Origin: CAZGEA01 sp964524515
GTDB lineage: Bacteria > Patescibacteriota > Microgenomatia > UBA8517
Length of the DNA stretch: 64,000 nt
Reading direction: 5' to 3'
NCBI GenBank assembly: GCA_964524515.1
Contig: CAZGEA010000003.1
Location: 124,001 to 188,000, forward strand
The position numbers and the translations under genes were made by a program. The notes under the pieces were generated by a model. The model was not told where the DNA came from, did no database searches, and was given only the letters and a program-made list of their open reading frames with translations. Shown here in pieces: positions 50,432 to 60,307 of the stretch; the first letter of the stretch is position 1; every line of letters starts with the position of its first letter.

Positions 50432-52614
50432 TAGTTAATTAAATTATCCAACAATTCTTGTCTACTTAATACACCCGACTTTATTTTTACAATAACACCT
50501 TTTCTATCTATAAAAAAATGTGTTGGAATATTTGTTAATTTAAGAGGACCAACCAAAACACCATCAGGATCAGTTACATATTTAATATCATATCCCCCTC
50601 TTTTAACAAAAATATTCGCTGATGAAATTGTATTTTGCGAAAAAATAATTAAGGAATTAATTGTATCTTTTTGAATTAACTCGTTCAAAATTGATAACTG
50701 TGCAGATCCTTGAGGGTGCCAGATTGAAAGCAATGTTATAACTGTTGGTTTTCCTCTCAAATTTGTTCCTTCAAAATCATTAAATTTAAAATAAGGAAAT
50801 TCTTTATTTAGTAATGAATTATCAAAGTATTCTTGTCTTTCCTTTCCTAATTCTAAACTTACAAATGTTTGTCTAAAATCAGGAAGTGGAAACGTAATCG
50901 GACCAAGTACAAAAGCCCGCTTTTCTTCAAGTTCAAAATTTGAATTAACAATAGAAGTATTCTTTATAGTAAAAATATTTGTTTTTAGGGTGCGATAAAA
51001 AGATGAGTTTATTTGAATATAATAAGTCCCTGGAGGCAACATTAACGAATATTTTCCTTGAGGTGCATCTTGAGGATTCTCTTGTCCATAACCATCTCCA
51101 TTCCACAAATTAAATCTTTGAAGGTCATTGTCAAAATAATAAACTGAAATTCTTGAATCATTAATTGTCCTTCCATTCATTGATTTTATATTGCCATTTG
51201 GAAGTACATTGATAACACTCAATTCTTGTTGAATATTATTTCCCGCACCATCGATTGCATGCGCATTAATTTTATAAATTCCAGGTGTTGGGAAATCTAG
51301 TGTTGCAGACCAAAACCCATTTTCAATATTTCTTGTTGCCGCAAACGATATGTCATTTGCAACAAGTTTAATTTCAGTCGGACCTCCAACCGCTGAAAAA
51401 GTCAATTTAATTTTGACACCTACTAAAGTGTCCACAATACCGTCTTCCCCAGAATCTATAATTTGTGGACCAGTTGAAAATATTCCTGCACCAATTTGGG
51501 GTGGCAATCTATCTATAACCAATACTTGTGGCTTTGAAGTTTGAACATTTCCACTTGTATCAGTTGACCTAACTAAAATTTGATAATTTCCATCTTCCAA
51601 ACCAATTGGTCTAAAAGCAAAATTTACAATTAAATCACCAGTTTTAAAATTGGTCTCAGCAGGTAACCAATTTTTGCCCTCATCTACAGAATACTCAACT
51701 CCAGCTATTCCCCTTGCATCAGTCGTATTACCTTCAATGGTTGGAGTTGATTCGTAATTTTGTAAAAAATCAGTCAAAAATTCTATTTTAGGTGGAGTGG
51801 TATCAGGAACAGGGGTTGGAGATGGAGATGGAGTAACCAGTGTTGTAGTAGTCACTGTTGTCGTAACAGTTACAGTCGCACCCGCTGCAGCTGTTGTAAA
51901 ACTATTATCAGAAGACTGAATGGAATTTTGGCTACTATCGATACTTGTGATGCGAAAATGATATGTCGTACTTGCTGATAAACTAGATAAGCTTATCGAG
52001 TGAGAAGTTGAAGATGTTGAATCAGTATCAAAACTTCCATAACTTGTTGTTGTTCCATAATCAATTCTCCCAGTCGTACTTCCACCTGTCGACCAAGTGA
52101 TTGTTGCACTTGTATCGGCTGCAGCTACACGAATATTAGAAATTGCCAAAAGCGCCTGCGTGTTTGCAGAAATCGAAACAGAACTATCTCCAGCACACGA
52201 TGTTGGTTCATCACCTTCGGAAGTATTTGATGCCTGGATTGTAAAAGCACTAGAAGAAACAGCATTATTCCCTGTCGTAATTCCAATACTAAAATCCCCA
52301 CTTTCACCCGCTGATAATGATGTTTGTATTGTCACCCAGGATCCGTCAGGATCCACCGTTACAATTCCCACACTCGGACCATCTCCTGATGTTATCGTAA
52401 AATCAGACGAAGGTCGTGCTACTTTTACCCAATGTAAAAGATTACCTTCGCTATCACTATTTGTAATTGTAAATACCAAAGTCGAAGTGCCACCACCATC
52501 TAAAGAAGTAGGGGCAACCACCACACTGCAAGAACCCAAAGCACTTTTCGCTTCTCTGGGGAAAAATAGAAGTGAAACAATAATGGCTACCAAAAAAATC
52601 AATATTCTGGGCAT
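50431..52614 (-). CDS. secreted multidomain protein: Ig-like/FN3 domains and a cysteine-less TlpA-like domain
   Basis: The 727-residue protein starts at ATG 52614 with a signal peptide (PRILIFLVAIIVSLLFF, then EAKSA). Domains in order: an Ig-like domain (about 25-150), FN3 with ISNIRVAAADTSATITWST (155-245), and a Thr/Pro linker. Two further Ig-like parts, a carboxypeptidase-regulatory-like domain (about 475-570, YSLMLPPGTYYIQI) and a thioredoxin fold (605-727) complete it. In the last, the usual WCxxC reads IWHPQGS, so both cysteines are gone and redox activity is excluded. An in-frame extension to 52746 overlaps the divergent gene and lacks a signal peptide at its start. Confidence 0.85.
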   Translation of the reverse strand: MPRILIFLVAIIVSLLFFPREAKSALGSCSVVVAPTSLDGGGTSTLVFTITNSDSEGNLLHWVKVARPSSDFTITSGDGPSVGIVTVDPDGSWVTIQTSLSAGESGDFSIGITTGNNAVSSSAFTIQASNTSEGDEPTSCAGDSSVSISANTQALLAISNIRVAAADTSATITWSTGGSTTGRIDYGTTTSYGSFDTDSTSSTSHSISLSSLSASTTYHFRITSIDSSQNSIQSSDNSFTTAAAGATVTVTTTVTTTTLVTPSPSPTPVPDTTPPKIEFLTDFLQNYESTPTIEGNTTDARGIAGVEYSVDEGKNWLPAETNFKTGDLIVNFAFRPIGLEDGNYQILVRSTDTSGNVQTSKPQVLVIDRLPPQIGAGIFSTGPQIIDSGEDGIVDTLVGVKIKLTFSAVGGPTEIKLVANDISFAATRNIENGFWSATLDFPTPGIYKINAHAIDGAGNNIQQELSVINVLPNGNIKSMNGRTINDSRISVYYFDNDLQRFNLWNGDGYGQENPQDAPQGKYSLMLPPGTYYIQINSSFYRTLKTNIFTIKNTSIVNSNFELEEKRAFVLGPITFPLPDFRQTFVSLELGKERQEYFDNSLLNKEFPYFKFNDFEGTNLRGKPTVITLLSIWHPQGSAQLSILNELIQKDTINSLIIFSQNTISSANIFVKRGGYDIKYVTDPDGVLVGPLKLTNIPTHFFIDRKGVIVKIKSGVLSRQELLDNLIN

Positions 52615-52671
52615 GTGTAAGTTAATATTAATCTTCTCTGTTGTATGTAGCAATAATAAGGCCAGATGGTA

Positions 52672-52684
52672 TATAATCCCGAGT
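52672..52684 (+). promoter_or_regulatory. leaderless-type -10 box of the methyltransferase gene
   Basis: TATAAT at 52672-52677 is followed by 7 bases and ATG at 52685. It lies in the 70-base divergent space shared with the secreted-protein gene, whose own promoter must be in the same place. No matching -35 box is evident. Confidence 0.5.
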
Positions 52685-53272
52685 ATGGCAAGCAAACCCA
52701 AAAAAGAAAAGAAAGAAACAAACCTAATTAAATTCAAAGTTGGCAAAAAAAATTTTGAACTTCTTCATCCATTTCGACTTGACATTGCATGTGGACAAAA
52801 CAAAACTCCAGGTTTTTTTGGCGTAGACATTGCAGATTCAAAAGAAGTAGATGCTGTATGGGATTTAGAAAAATTTCCATGGCCATTTCCAGACAATAGT
52901 GTTGATGAAGCAGTTTGCAATCACTATATAGAACACACCAAAGATTTAATCGCATTTATGAATGAAGTCCATAGAATCTTGCGTCCCGGTGCACAAATTT
53001 TGTTTCGCGCACCGTATTACAATTCCATGCGCGCATGGCAAGATCCAACCCACACAAGAGCAATTTCTGAAGCCACTTTCCTCTATTACAATCAAGATTG
53101 GCTCAAAGCTAATAAACTTGATCACTATCCGATAAAAGCAGATTTTGATTTTAGTTTTGGTTATGATTTTGCTCCAGATTGGGCAATGCGAGCAGAAGAA
53201 TCAAGAGCATTTGCAGTAAGACATTACACAAATGTTGTTATGGATATCCAAGCAATTTTAACTAAAAAATAA
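52685..53272 (+). CDS. SAM-dependent methyltransferase, class I
   Basis: The 195-residue protein has a basic N-terminus, then FRLDIACGQNKTPGFFGVDIAD as motif I-II. WDLEKFPWPFPDNSVDEAVCNHYIEH, MNEVHRILRPGAQILFRAPYY, and a C-terminal stretch with aromatic residues follow. It matches small methyltransferases of phage and CPR genomes. A much longer in-frame extension upstream is antisense to the secreted-protein gene and is rejected in favour of ATG 52685. It precedes the giant gene by 75 bases. It could methylate a sugar of the surface glycan (inference). Confidence 0.85.
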   Translation: MASKPKKEKKETNLIKFKVGKKNFELLHPFRLDIACGQNKTPGFFGVDIADSKEVDAVWDLEKFPWPFPDNSVDEAVCNHYIEHTKDLIAFMNEVHRILRPGAQILFRAPYYNSMRAWQDPTHTRAISEATFLYYNQDWLKANKLDHYPIKADFDFSFGYDFAPDWAMRAEESRAFAVRHYTNVVMDIQAILTKK

Positions 53273-53347
53273 ACCAGATTTCCCCTTATGAGATGCCTAA
53301 ATTCTGCGATCACCATTTGTGCTCATTTGTGCTAGAGTTTAGGAAGA

Positions 53348-56300
53348 ATGATTGGCGGTAATTATTTCGGAAACGGTTATCCCGGACAAGGAAATTCAAG
53401 TGGTGGAACAGTCCCATCAACTCCCACAGAAGGAGGAAGTGGTGTTGGAACAAATACATTTGGACAAACTGCCCCAGGTAATGACTATCCAGAATATTCA
53501 ATTCCATCTGCATCCATCTCACCTAGTATTTCTCCATCAGCCTCTGCATCTGTATCACCTTCAAAATCACCGTCTGTTTCCCCATCGATCTCACCTAGTA
53601 TTTCTCCATCAGTTAGCCCATCCGCAGCAGCTCCGACTGTTCAAGTCAAAATAGGATCAATTACACAAAAGGTATCAACTGGTTCTCAAGGGTATACAGG
53701 GATTGGTTTTCAACCAAAATTAATTTTATTCTTTGGTAACAATCTAACCTCAGATGGAAGCACAACATATGCTGTTCAATTCACAGGAGCTGCAACATCA
53801 TCAAGCAATAGATGGGCCACAAGCATGCTCTCAGCCGACGCCTTTGCAGCCCAAGGATCAAGCCAAACAACCTCGGGATGTTTAAGACTTGTTGATGAAA
53901 GCACAACAGTGTTACTTGCTGCCGACTTCACATCAATGGATGCTGACGGATTTACTCTAAACTACGGGACAACTGATGGAACAGCTCGTGTAATAAATTA
54001 CATCGCAATCGGCGGAACCGACATTACAAATGTGTATGCTGGCGCCAAATTAACTGGAACTGCAACTGGAAGCTTAGCAGTAACCGATCCAGCCTTCCAG
54101 CCCGATTCACTTCTTTTTATGAATTCAACTTCGCTAAATACATTAAGAGATGATTTTGGAAATGTAAACGAATGGCTAGGTGCTGCAATAAGCTCATCTT
54201 CTCGCTGGGTAAGTGCTGCAGGAAGTATTGGTGGAAACGATCCAACTACTACTTATAGAAAACAAGTTTCAACTAAAACTTTATCAAGCTTAGTTAATGA
54301 TGCAGCAGATAAAGAAGCTGACTTAACTTCGATGGACACAAACGGCTTCACTCTTAATTTTTCAGTAAACAATGGAACAAGTGATTACATTTTCTACGTT
54401 GCGATAAAAGGTGGAAGTTTTGCAACAGGATCATTTAATCAAAACACATCAACCGGTAATCAATCAATTTCAGGTTTAAGTTTCACTCCAAGCTTAGTTT
54501 TACTATCAAGCGTTGATAATACTTCCAGTTCATCTGTTGTAGCACAATCAAGGCATTCAATCGGAGCTGCAACATCATCCACAGAAAGATTTTCTATTTG
54601 GTGGGGTGAACAAGATAATGTGGCAGGTGGTTCAGCAACTGCTGATCACAATTTAGATAGAACAAAAGTCATCAAAATGATGACTGAAGGAACTCCCACA
54701 TTAAATACAGCAGCAGACTTCGTCTCCATGGATGCTACTGGTTTCACAATCGATAACACAACAGTAGATGCAACCACCCGAGAAATAATGTATTGGGCAA
54801 TCGGTCCAGCTGCATCAGCATCAGAATCAATCAGCCCATCAATTAGTCCATCTTTGTCTCCTTCAACATCGCCAAGTGTCTCCATCTCGCCATCCAATAG
54901 CCCATCTGTATCACCTTCAATCTCACCATCGCTATCTCCATCAGCCTCTCCATCATCCTCCATAAGTCCTTCAATCAGCCCATCAATAAGTCCATCATTG
55001 TCACTTAGTTTGTCGCCATCTACTTCTCCTTCTTCTTCGATCAGTCCGTCCATTAGCCCATCCATATCAACTTCGATCTCACCATCGATCAGTCCGTCCA
55101 TTAGCCTTTCAGCTTCGCCATCTGTTTCACCTTCGCTTTCACCTTCAGTTTCACCAAGCTCCTCACCTTCTTCTTCAATCTCACCATCAATCAGCCCATC
55201 AATTAGTCCATCTTTGTCACCTAGTTTATCGCCATCTCAAAGTCCAAGTGCATCAATCAGTCCAAGTTTGTCGCCAAGTGTTTCACCTTCGCTTTCACTT
55301 TCACTATCTCCCTCAGCCTCTCCATCAGCATCAATCAGCCCATCACTCTCTCCGTCAATTAGTCCATCATTGTCACTTAGTTTGTCGCCATCTACTTCTC
55401 CATCAGCTTCCATTTCACCATCTATCAGTCCAAGTATTTCTATTTCAATCTCTCCTTCCACAAGCTCGTCAGTGTCACCATCAATCTCTCCTTCTTCTTC
55501 TCCTTCATCAAGTATTAGCCCATCCATATCTCCTTCCGAAAGTCCATCTCTTTCTCCAAGTTTGTCTCCATCTGCCTCACCATCGTCATCAATTAGTCCA
55601 TCCATTTCGCCATCCATATCAACTTCGATCTCACCATCAATTAGTCAATCTATTTCACCAAGTATCTCTCCATCAAGTTCACCATCAGCATCAATTTCAC
55701 CTTCAATATCACCATCAGTTAGTCCATCAATTAGTCCTTCAGTCAGCACATCGATTTCGCCATCAATTAGTCCTTCAACTAGTCCGTCCGCATCAATCAG
55801 TCCAAGTTTGTCGCCAAGTGTTTCACCTTCACTTTCACTTTCACTATCTCCTTCAGCCTCTCCATCAGCTTCCATTTCGCCATCAATTAGTCCATCTATA
55901 AGTACATCAACAAGTCCGTCAATTTCACCAAGCGTTTCACCGTCAGTTAGTCCATCAAGTTCACCATCAGCTTCAATTTCACCATCCATTAGCCCTTCAA
56001 CTTCACCTTCCCTTTCACCGTCTACTTCACCAAGTTCTTCTCCATCAGCTTCCATTTCACCATCAATTAGTCCAAGTATTTCTGTTTCAATCTCTCCTTC
56101 CGAAAGTCCATCAATTTCGCCATCAATCTCTCCAAGTACTTCTCCAAGTAGCAGTATTTCACCGTCAATCTCACCTTCAGCCAGCCCATCATTGTCACTA
56201 AGTTTGTCGCCATCCACATCTCCTTCTTCTTCGATCAGTCCATCAGTTTCACCATCCATATCAACTTCGATCAGTCCATCAATTTCACTGTCAACTTCTC

Positions 56301-59300
56301 CATCTTCTTCACCAAGTTCTTCTCCATCCGCATCAATTTCTCCATCAATTAGTCCATCTGGCTCACCATCAATCTCACCAAGCATATCTCCTTCAAGCTC
56401 TCCATCAGCATCAATCTCACCTTCAATCTCGCCATCTCTATCAACTTCGATCAGTCCATCAGTTTCAACTTCCATAAGTCCCTCAATCTCGCCATCAACC
56501 AGTCCATCAGCATCAATCAGCCCATCTAATTCGCCAAGTTTGTCTCCTTCCCTTTCCATTTCAACAAGCCCATCTTCTTCTCCAAGCGCCAGCATTAGTC
56601 CATCAATTAGTCCATCAATTAGTACATCGATTTCACCATCTCAATCTCCATCAATCTCTCCCTCAATTTCTCCATCAAGTTCACCATCAGCATCCATTTC
56701 ACCAAGCACATCACCTTCTCTAAGTCCATCAATTTCACTGTCAACTTCTCCATCTTCTTCTCCAAGCGCCAGCATTAGTCCATCAATCTCACCAAGCATT
56801 TCAGTTTCCATTAGCCCAAGTGTTTCAACTTCAATTTCACCGTCTATAAGTCCAAGCACATCACCCTCCTCTTCAATTTCACCTAGTATTTCTCCATCCA
56901 CTTCTCTTTCTCTTTCACCATCTATTTCTCCTTCATCCTCACCTAGTGCAAGTATCTCGCCATCAGTTTCACCTTCAATTTCCCCATCAGCTTCCATTTC
57001 GCCATCAACAAGTCCAAGCACTTCACCTTCTCTTTCACTTTCAACCTCTCCTTCATCCTCACCTAGTGCAAGTATCTCGCCATCAGTTTCACCTTCAATT
57101 TCACCAAGTATTTCACCATCTATTTCTGTCTCAATTAGCCCTTCATTAAGCCCATCTGGCTCACCATCACCATCAATTTCACCATCCATTAGTCTTTCAA
57201 CATCACCATCAATTTCACCAAGCTTATCTCCATCTGCAAGCCCGTCCGCATCTATCTCACCTTCCATTTCGCCATCTCTATCAACAAGTATTTCACCAAG
57301 TACGAGTCCTTCCATCTCTCCATCAATCTCACCTTCTTCTTCCCCATCAGCATCAATTTCGCCATCAATTAGTCCAAGCACTTCGCCTTCTCTTTCACTT
57401 TCAACCTCTCCATCATCCTCACCTAGTGCAAGTATTTCGCCAAGTATCAGTCCATCCATTAGTGCAAGTATCTCGCCATCAATTTCCATCTCCATCTCTC
57501 CATCAATCTCACTTTCTTCTTCCCCATCAGCTTCCATTTCGCCATCGATTTCAACATCAACCAGTCCATCAATTAGTCCTTCTATTTCAACATCAACCAG
57601 TCCATCTACATCCATCTCGCCTTCCATCTCGCCATCCATATCAACAAGTATTTCACCATCCGCTTCCCCATCAATCAGCCCATCAGTTAGTCCATCAAGC
57701 TCACCATCAGCATCAATCAGTCCATCGAATTCACCAAGCTTGTCTCCTTCCCTTTCCATTTCAACAAGCCCATCTTCTTCTCCTAGTGCAAGTATCAGCC
57801 CTTCAATTAGTCCTTCCATCTCAATATCCCTCTCACCAAGCATTTCGCCTTCTATTTCAACATCAACCAGTCCATCCAGTTCGCCTTCCGCATCCATTTC
57901 ACCTTCTATTTCACCATCGATTAGCCCATCTGGCTCACCAAGTTTGTCTCCGTCAACAAGCCCTTCCACATCCATCTCTCCATCAATCTCACCTTCTTCT
58001 TCCCCATCAGCTTCAATTTCGCCATCAATTAGTCCATCTTTGTCTCCTTCCCTTTCACCATCCACTTCTCCTTCATCCTCACCTAGTGCATCCATTTCAC
58101 CAAGTATCTCTCCTTCAATTTCTATATCGCTTTCACCTTCCACTTCACCAAGCATTTCACCATCCATTTCCCCTTCATCATCACCTAGTGCAAGCATTTC
58201 ACCATCAGTTAGTCCATCAACCTCATTATCAATTTCACCAAGCTTATCTCCATCAACAAGCCCTTCCACATCCATCTCTCCTTCAATCTCACCTTCTTCT
58301 TCCCCATCAGCTTCAATTTCGCCATCAATCTCTCCATCCATATCTTCATCAGTAAGTCCATCACTCTCACCAAGCACAAGTCCAAGCACAAGCATCTCAC
58401 CATCCATTAGTCCTTCAATAAGTATTTCTATCTCACCATCCAGTTCAATTTCAGTTAGCCCTTCAATTAGTCCATCTGGCTCACCAAGTGCAAGCATCAG
58501 CCCTTCTCTATCTTTATCAATCAGCCCTTCTGGCTCACCAAGCTTGTCTCCATCAAGTTCACCTTCAGCATCAATCAGCCCTTCAATCAGTCCATCACTA
58601 AGTACATCAATAAGTCCTTCAACCTCACTATCAATCTCGCCATCAATATCACCAAGCACAAGTCCAAGCACAAGCATTTCACCATCAGTTAGTCCATCAA
58701 CCTCATTATCAATTTCACCAAGTTTGTCTCCATCAAGTTCACCATCAGCATCAATTTCACCTTCAATCTCACCTTCATCCTCACCAAGTGCAAGCATCAG
58801 CCCTTCTGTTTCTCCATCTATATCACCATCAAGTTCACCATCAATGTCTCCAAGTACTTCTCCAAGTAGCAGCATTTCACCATCTATTTCTCCATCTAGT
58901 TCACCAAGTGCAAGCATCAGTCCTTCACTATCTTTATCAATCAGCCCATCTATTTCACCAAGTTTGTCTCCATCAGGCTCACCTTCTACCTCAATTTCAC
59001 CATCAATAAGCCCATCAATCTCGCAATCAATATCACCAAGCATTTCCACGTCAATTAGTCCAAGCGTTTCACCATCCGGATCCCCATCCGCATCAATTTC
59101 GCCATCTATTTCAACATCAACCAGCCCATCAATTAGCCCTTCACTTTCAGTTTCAACTAGTCCATCGGCTTCAATTTCACCAAGTATCTCGCCATCAATA
59201 TCGATATCAATTTCACCATCCCAATCTAATTCCATAAGCCCCTCACTTAGTCCATCAACCTCACCATCGGCATCAATTAGCCCTTCACTTTCTCCTTCAC

Positions 59301-60283
59301 TTTCACCATCTATTAGTCCAAGCATTTCAATATCAACCTCACCAAGTGCAAGCATTAGTCCTTCACTATCACCTTCTTCTTCTCCTTCCTCATCAATAAG
59401 TCCATCCCTGTCATCCAGCACATCACCTTCAAGCTCACCATCAACATCGATCAGTCCATCAATCTCCCTTTCAATATCACCAAGCACAAGTATTTCTATC
59501 AGTCCATCCATCTCACCATCCACATCTGCATCTGTATCTATTTCCCCATCTCTCTCCCCAAGCATTTCACCATCAATCAGTCTTTCCATCAGTCCATCCA
59601 TTTCACCAAGTGAATCACCATCAGCAATATCCAGTTTCTCTCCATCAATCTCACCAAGTATTTCGATTTCTTTATCACCCTCAGCTTCTCCTTCAACATC
59701 AATTTCACCTTCAATCTCACCATCAGCCAGCCCATCAATTATTACAAGCTTTTCACCTTCAACCAGTGCTTCAATTAGCCCTTCACTATCACCATCAGAG
59801 AGTCCTTCAGCATCAATCAGCCCATCTATTTCACCAAGCTTATCTTTCTCTGGATCAATAAGCCCATCAGTAAGTCCATCTATCCCAGGTCCAAGTGAAT
59901 CTTCATCAATTAGTCCATCCGAATCACCATCCATTGGTAGTTCTTCCTCATCATCAGCCTCTCCTTCGGTGGAAATACCAGTTAGTGCAAGCCCAAGCAT
60001 TTCAATATCAATTAGCCCATCAGTAAGCCCGTCAGTTCCACCTCTTCCACTTGAACTTACAGAAAAACCAATTCTTTATAAAAATTCACGAAAAATTAAG
60101 AAAAAAACCTTAAATGCCGACGAGAGTATTGCACTTAGACAAAAAACTATTCCATCATGGAACACATTAGGGCGTCCAAAAAATCCAAAAATTGGAACAT
60201 CTGGTTTTAATTTCCAAACATGGAATCTAGAAATTTGGGATGGCAAAGTTTGGTGGACATTTCCAATGAGGAAAATCAATTAA
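53348..60283 (+). CDS. giant Ser-Pro repeat surface-type protein (2311 residues)
   Basis: After a Gly/Asn-rich start (NYFGNGYPGQGN) and a first short SxSP tract (about residues 55-95), two related beta-rich domains lie at about 100-290 and 300-480. Each has a GF-P-L strand and an ADFTSMDADGFTLN or ADFVSMDATGFTI element. From about residue 488 to 2232 the chain is almost only S-x-S-P tetrads, x being I, V, L, A, T, S, E, G, N or Q. The C-terminal 75 residues hold the module RPKNPKIGTSGFNF and LEIWDGKVWW. There is no signal peptide, LPXTG or membrane helix. AGGAAG lies 4 bases before the ATG. A heavily O-glycosylated stalk with a distal binding module is a reasonable model, but export is unexplained. 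Confidence 0.85.
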   Translation: MIGGNYFGNGYPGQGNSSGGTVPSTPTEGGSGVGTNTFGQTAPGNDYPEYSIPSASISPSISPSASASVSPSKSPSVSPSISPSISPSVSPSAAAPTVQVKIGSITQKVSTGSQGYTGIGFQPKLILFFGNNLTSDGSTTYAVQFTGAATSSSNRWATSMLSADAFAAQGSSQTTSGCLRLVDESTTVLLAADFTSMDADGFTLNYGTTDGTARVINYIAIGGTDITNVYAGAKLTGTATGSLAVTDPAFQPDSLLFMNSTSLNTLRDDFGNVNEWLGAAISSSSRWVSAAGSIGGNDPTTTYRKQVSTKTLSSLVNDAADKEADLTSMDTNGFTLNFSVNNGTSDYIFYVAIKGGSFATGSFNQNTSTGNQSISGLSFTPSLVLLSSVDNTSSSSVVAQSRHSIGAATSSTERFSIWWGEQDNVAGGSATADHNLDRTKVIKMMTEGTPTLNTAADFVSMDATGFTIDNTTVDATTREIMYWAIGPAASASESISPSISPSLSPSTSPSVSISPSNSPSVSPSISPSLSPSASPSSSISPSISPSISPSLSLSLSPSTSPSSSISPSISPSISTSISPSISPSISLSASPSVSPSLSPSVSPSSSPSSSISPSISPSISPSLSPSLSPSQSPSASISPSLSPSVSPSLSLSLSPSASPSASISPSLSPSISPSLSLSLSPSTSPSASISPSISPSISISISPSTSSSVSPSISPSSSPSSSISPSISPSESPSLSPSLSPSASPSSSISPSISPSISTSISPSISQSISPSISPSSSPSASISPSISPSVSPSISPSVSTSISPSISPSTSPSASISPSLSPSVSPSLSLSLSPSASPSASISPSISPSISTSTSPSISPSVSPSVSPSSSPSASISPSISPSTSPSLSPSTSPSSSPSASISPSISPSISVSISPSESPSISPSISPSTSPSSSISPSISPSASPSLSLSLSPSTSPSSSISPSVSPSISTSISPSISLSTSPSSSPSSSPSASISPSISPSGSPSISPSISPSSSPSASISPSISPSLSTSISPSVSTSISPSISPSTSPSASISPSNSPSLSPSLSISTSPSSSPSASISPSISPSISTSISPSQSPSISPSISPSSSPSASISPSTSPSLSPSISLSTSPSSSPSASISPSISPSISVSISPSVSTSISPSISPSTSPSSSISPSISPSTSLSLSPSISPSSSPSASISPSVSPSISPSASISPSTSPSTSPSLSLSTSPSSSPSASISPSVSPSISPSISPSISVSISPSLSPSGSPSPSISPSISLSTSPSISPSLSPSASPSASISPSISPSLSTSISPSTSPSISPSISPSSSPSASISPSISPSTSPSLSLSTSPSSSPSASISPSISPSISASISPSISISISPSISLSSSPSASISPSISTSTSPSISPSISTSTSPSTSISPSISPSISTSISPSASPSISPSVSPSSSPSASISPSNSPSLSPSLSISTSPSSSPSASISPSISPSISISLSPSISPSISTSTSPSSSPSASISPSISPSISPSGSPSLSPSTSPSTSISPSISPSSSPSASISPSISPSLSPSLSPSTSPSSSPSASISPSISPSISISLSPSTSPSISPSISPSSSPSASISPSVSPSTSLSISPSLSPSTSPSTSISPSISPSSSPSASISPSISPSISSSVSPSLSPSTSPSTSISPSISPSISISISPSSSISVSPSISPSGSPSASISPSLSLSISPSGSPSLSPSSSPSASISPSISPSLSTSISPSTSLSISPSISPSTSPSTSISPSVSPSTSLSISPSLSPSSSPSASISPSISPSSSPSASISPSVSPSISPSSSPSMSPSTSPSSSISPSISPSSSPSASISPSLSLSISPSISPSLSPSGSPSTSISPSISPSISQSISPSISTSISPSVSPSGSPSASISPSISTSTSPSISPSLSVSTSPSASISPSISPSISISISPSQSNSISPSLSPSTSPSASISPSLSPSLSPSISPSISISTSPSASISPSLSPSSSPSSSISPSLSSSTSPSSSPSTSISPSISLSISPSTSISISPSISPSTSASVSISPSLSPSISPSISLSISPSISPSESPSAISSFSPSISPSISISLSPSASPSTSISPSISPSASPSIITSFSPSTSASISPSLSPSESPSASISPSISPSLSFSGSISPSVSPSIPGPSESSSISPSESPSIGSSSSSSASPSVEIPVSASPSISISISPSVSPSVPPLPLELTEKPILYKNSRKIKKKTLNADESIALRQKTIPSWNTLGRPKNPKIGTSGFNFQTWNLEIWDGKVWWTFPMRKIN
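54811..60045 (+). repeat. 12-base (SxSP) tandem repeat array within the giant gene
   Basis: About 5.2 kb is built from imperfect 12-base units coding Ser-x-Ser-Pro, with higher-order blocks such as SSSPSASISPSISPSIS recurring at irregular spacing. Codons for Ser and Pro vary (TCA, TCT, TCG, AGT, AGC; CCA, CCT, CCG), so the protein repeat is kept although the DNA has diverged. This speaks for selection on the protein. The minus strand is free of stops over long stretches only because of this composition. Confidence 0.95.
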
Positions 60284-60307
60284 TCGTATATAATAAAAAA
60301 ACTATAA

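Noticed and set aside
52097..52684. In-frame 5' extension of the methyltransferase gene by 196 codons
   Set aside because: It is antisense to the secreted Ig/FN3 protein, has no similarity to methyltransferases, and a TATAAT box sits 7 bases before the inner ATG at 52685.
52615..52746. 44-codon extension of the secreted Ig/FN3 protein
   Set aside because: It overlaps the start of the divergent methyltransferase, and a proper signal peptide begins at the inner ATG 52614.
56641..60000. A 1119-codon open frame on the minus strand, rich in Asp, Gly, Glu, Leu and Ile
   Set aside because: It is the exact antisense of the Ser-Pro repeats; Ser and Pro codons read backwards give few stops. It has no start context and its composition is a mirror of the repeat. 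The same holds for the shorter minus-strand frames at 54646-55101, 55237-55617 and 55645-56595.
54811..60045. Possible CRISPR array or minisatellite of non-coding type
   Set aside because: The repeats have no unique spacers of constant length, vary at the DNA level, and keep one reading frame coding S-x-S-P over 5.2 kb.
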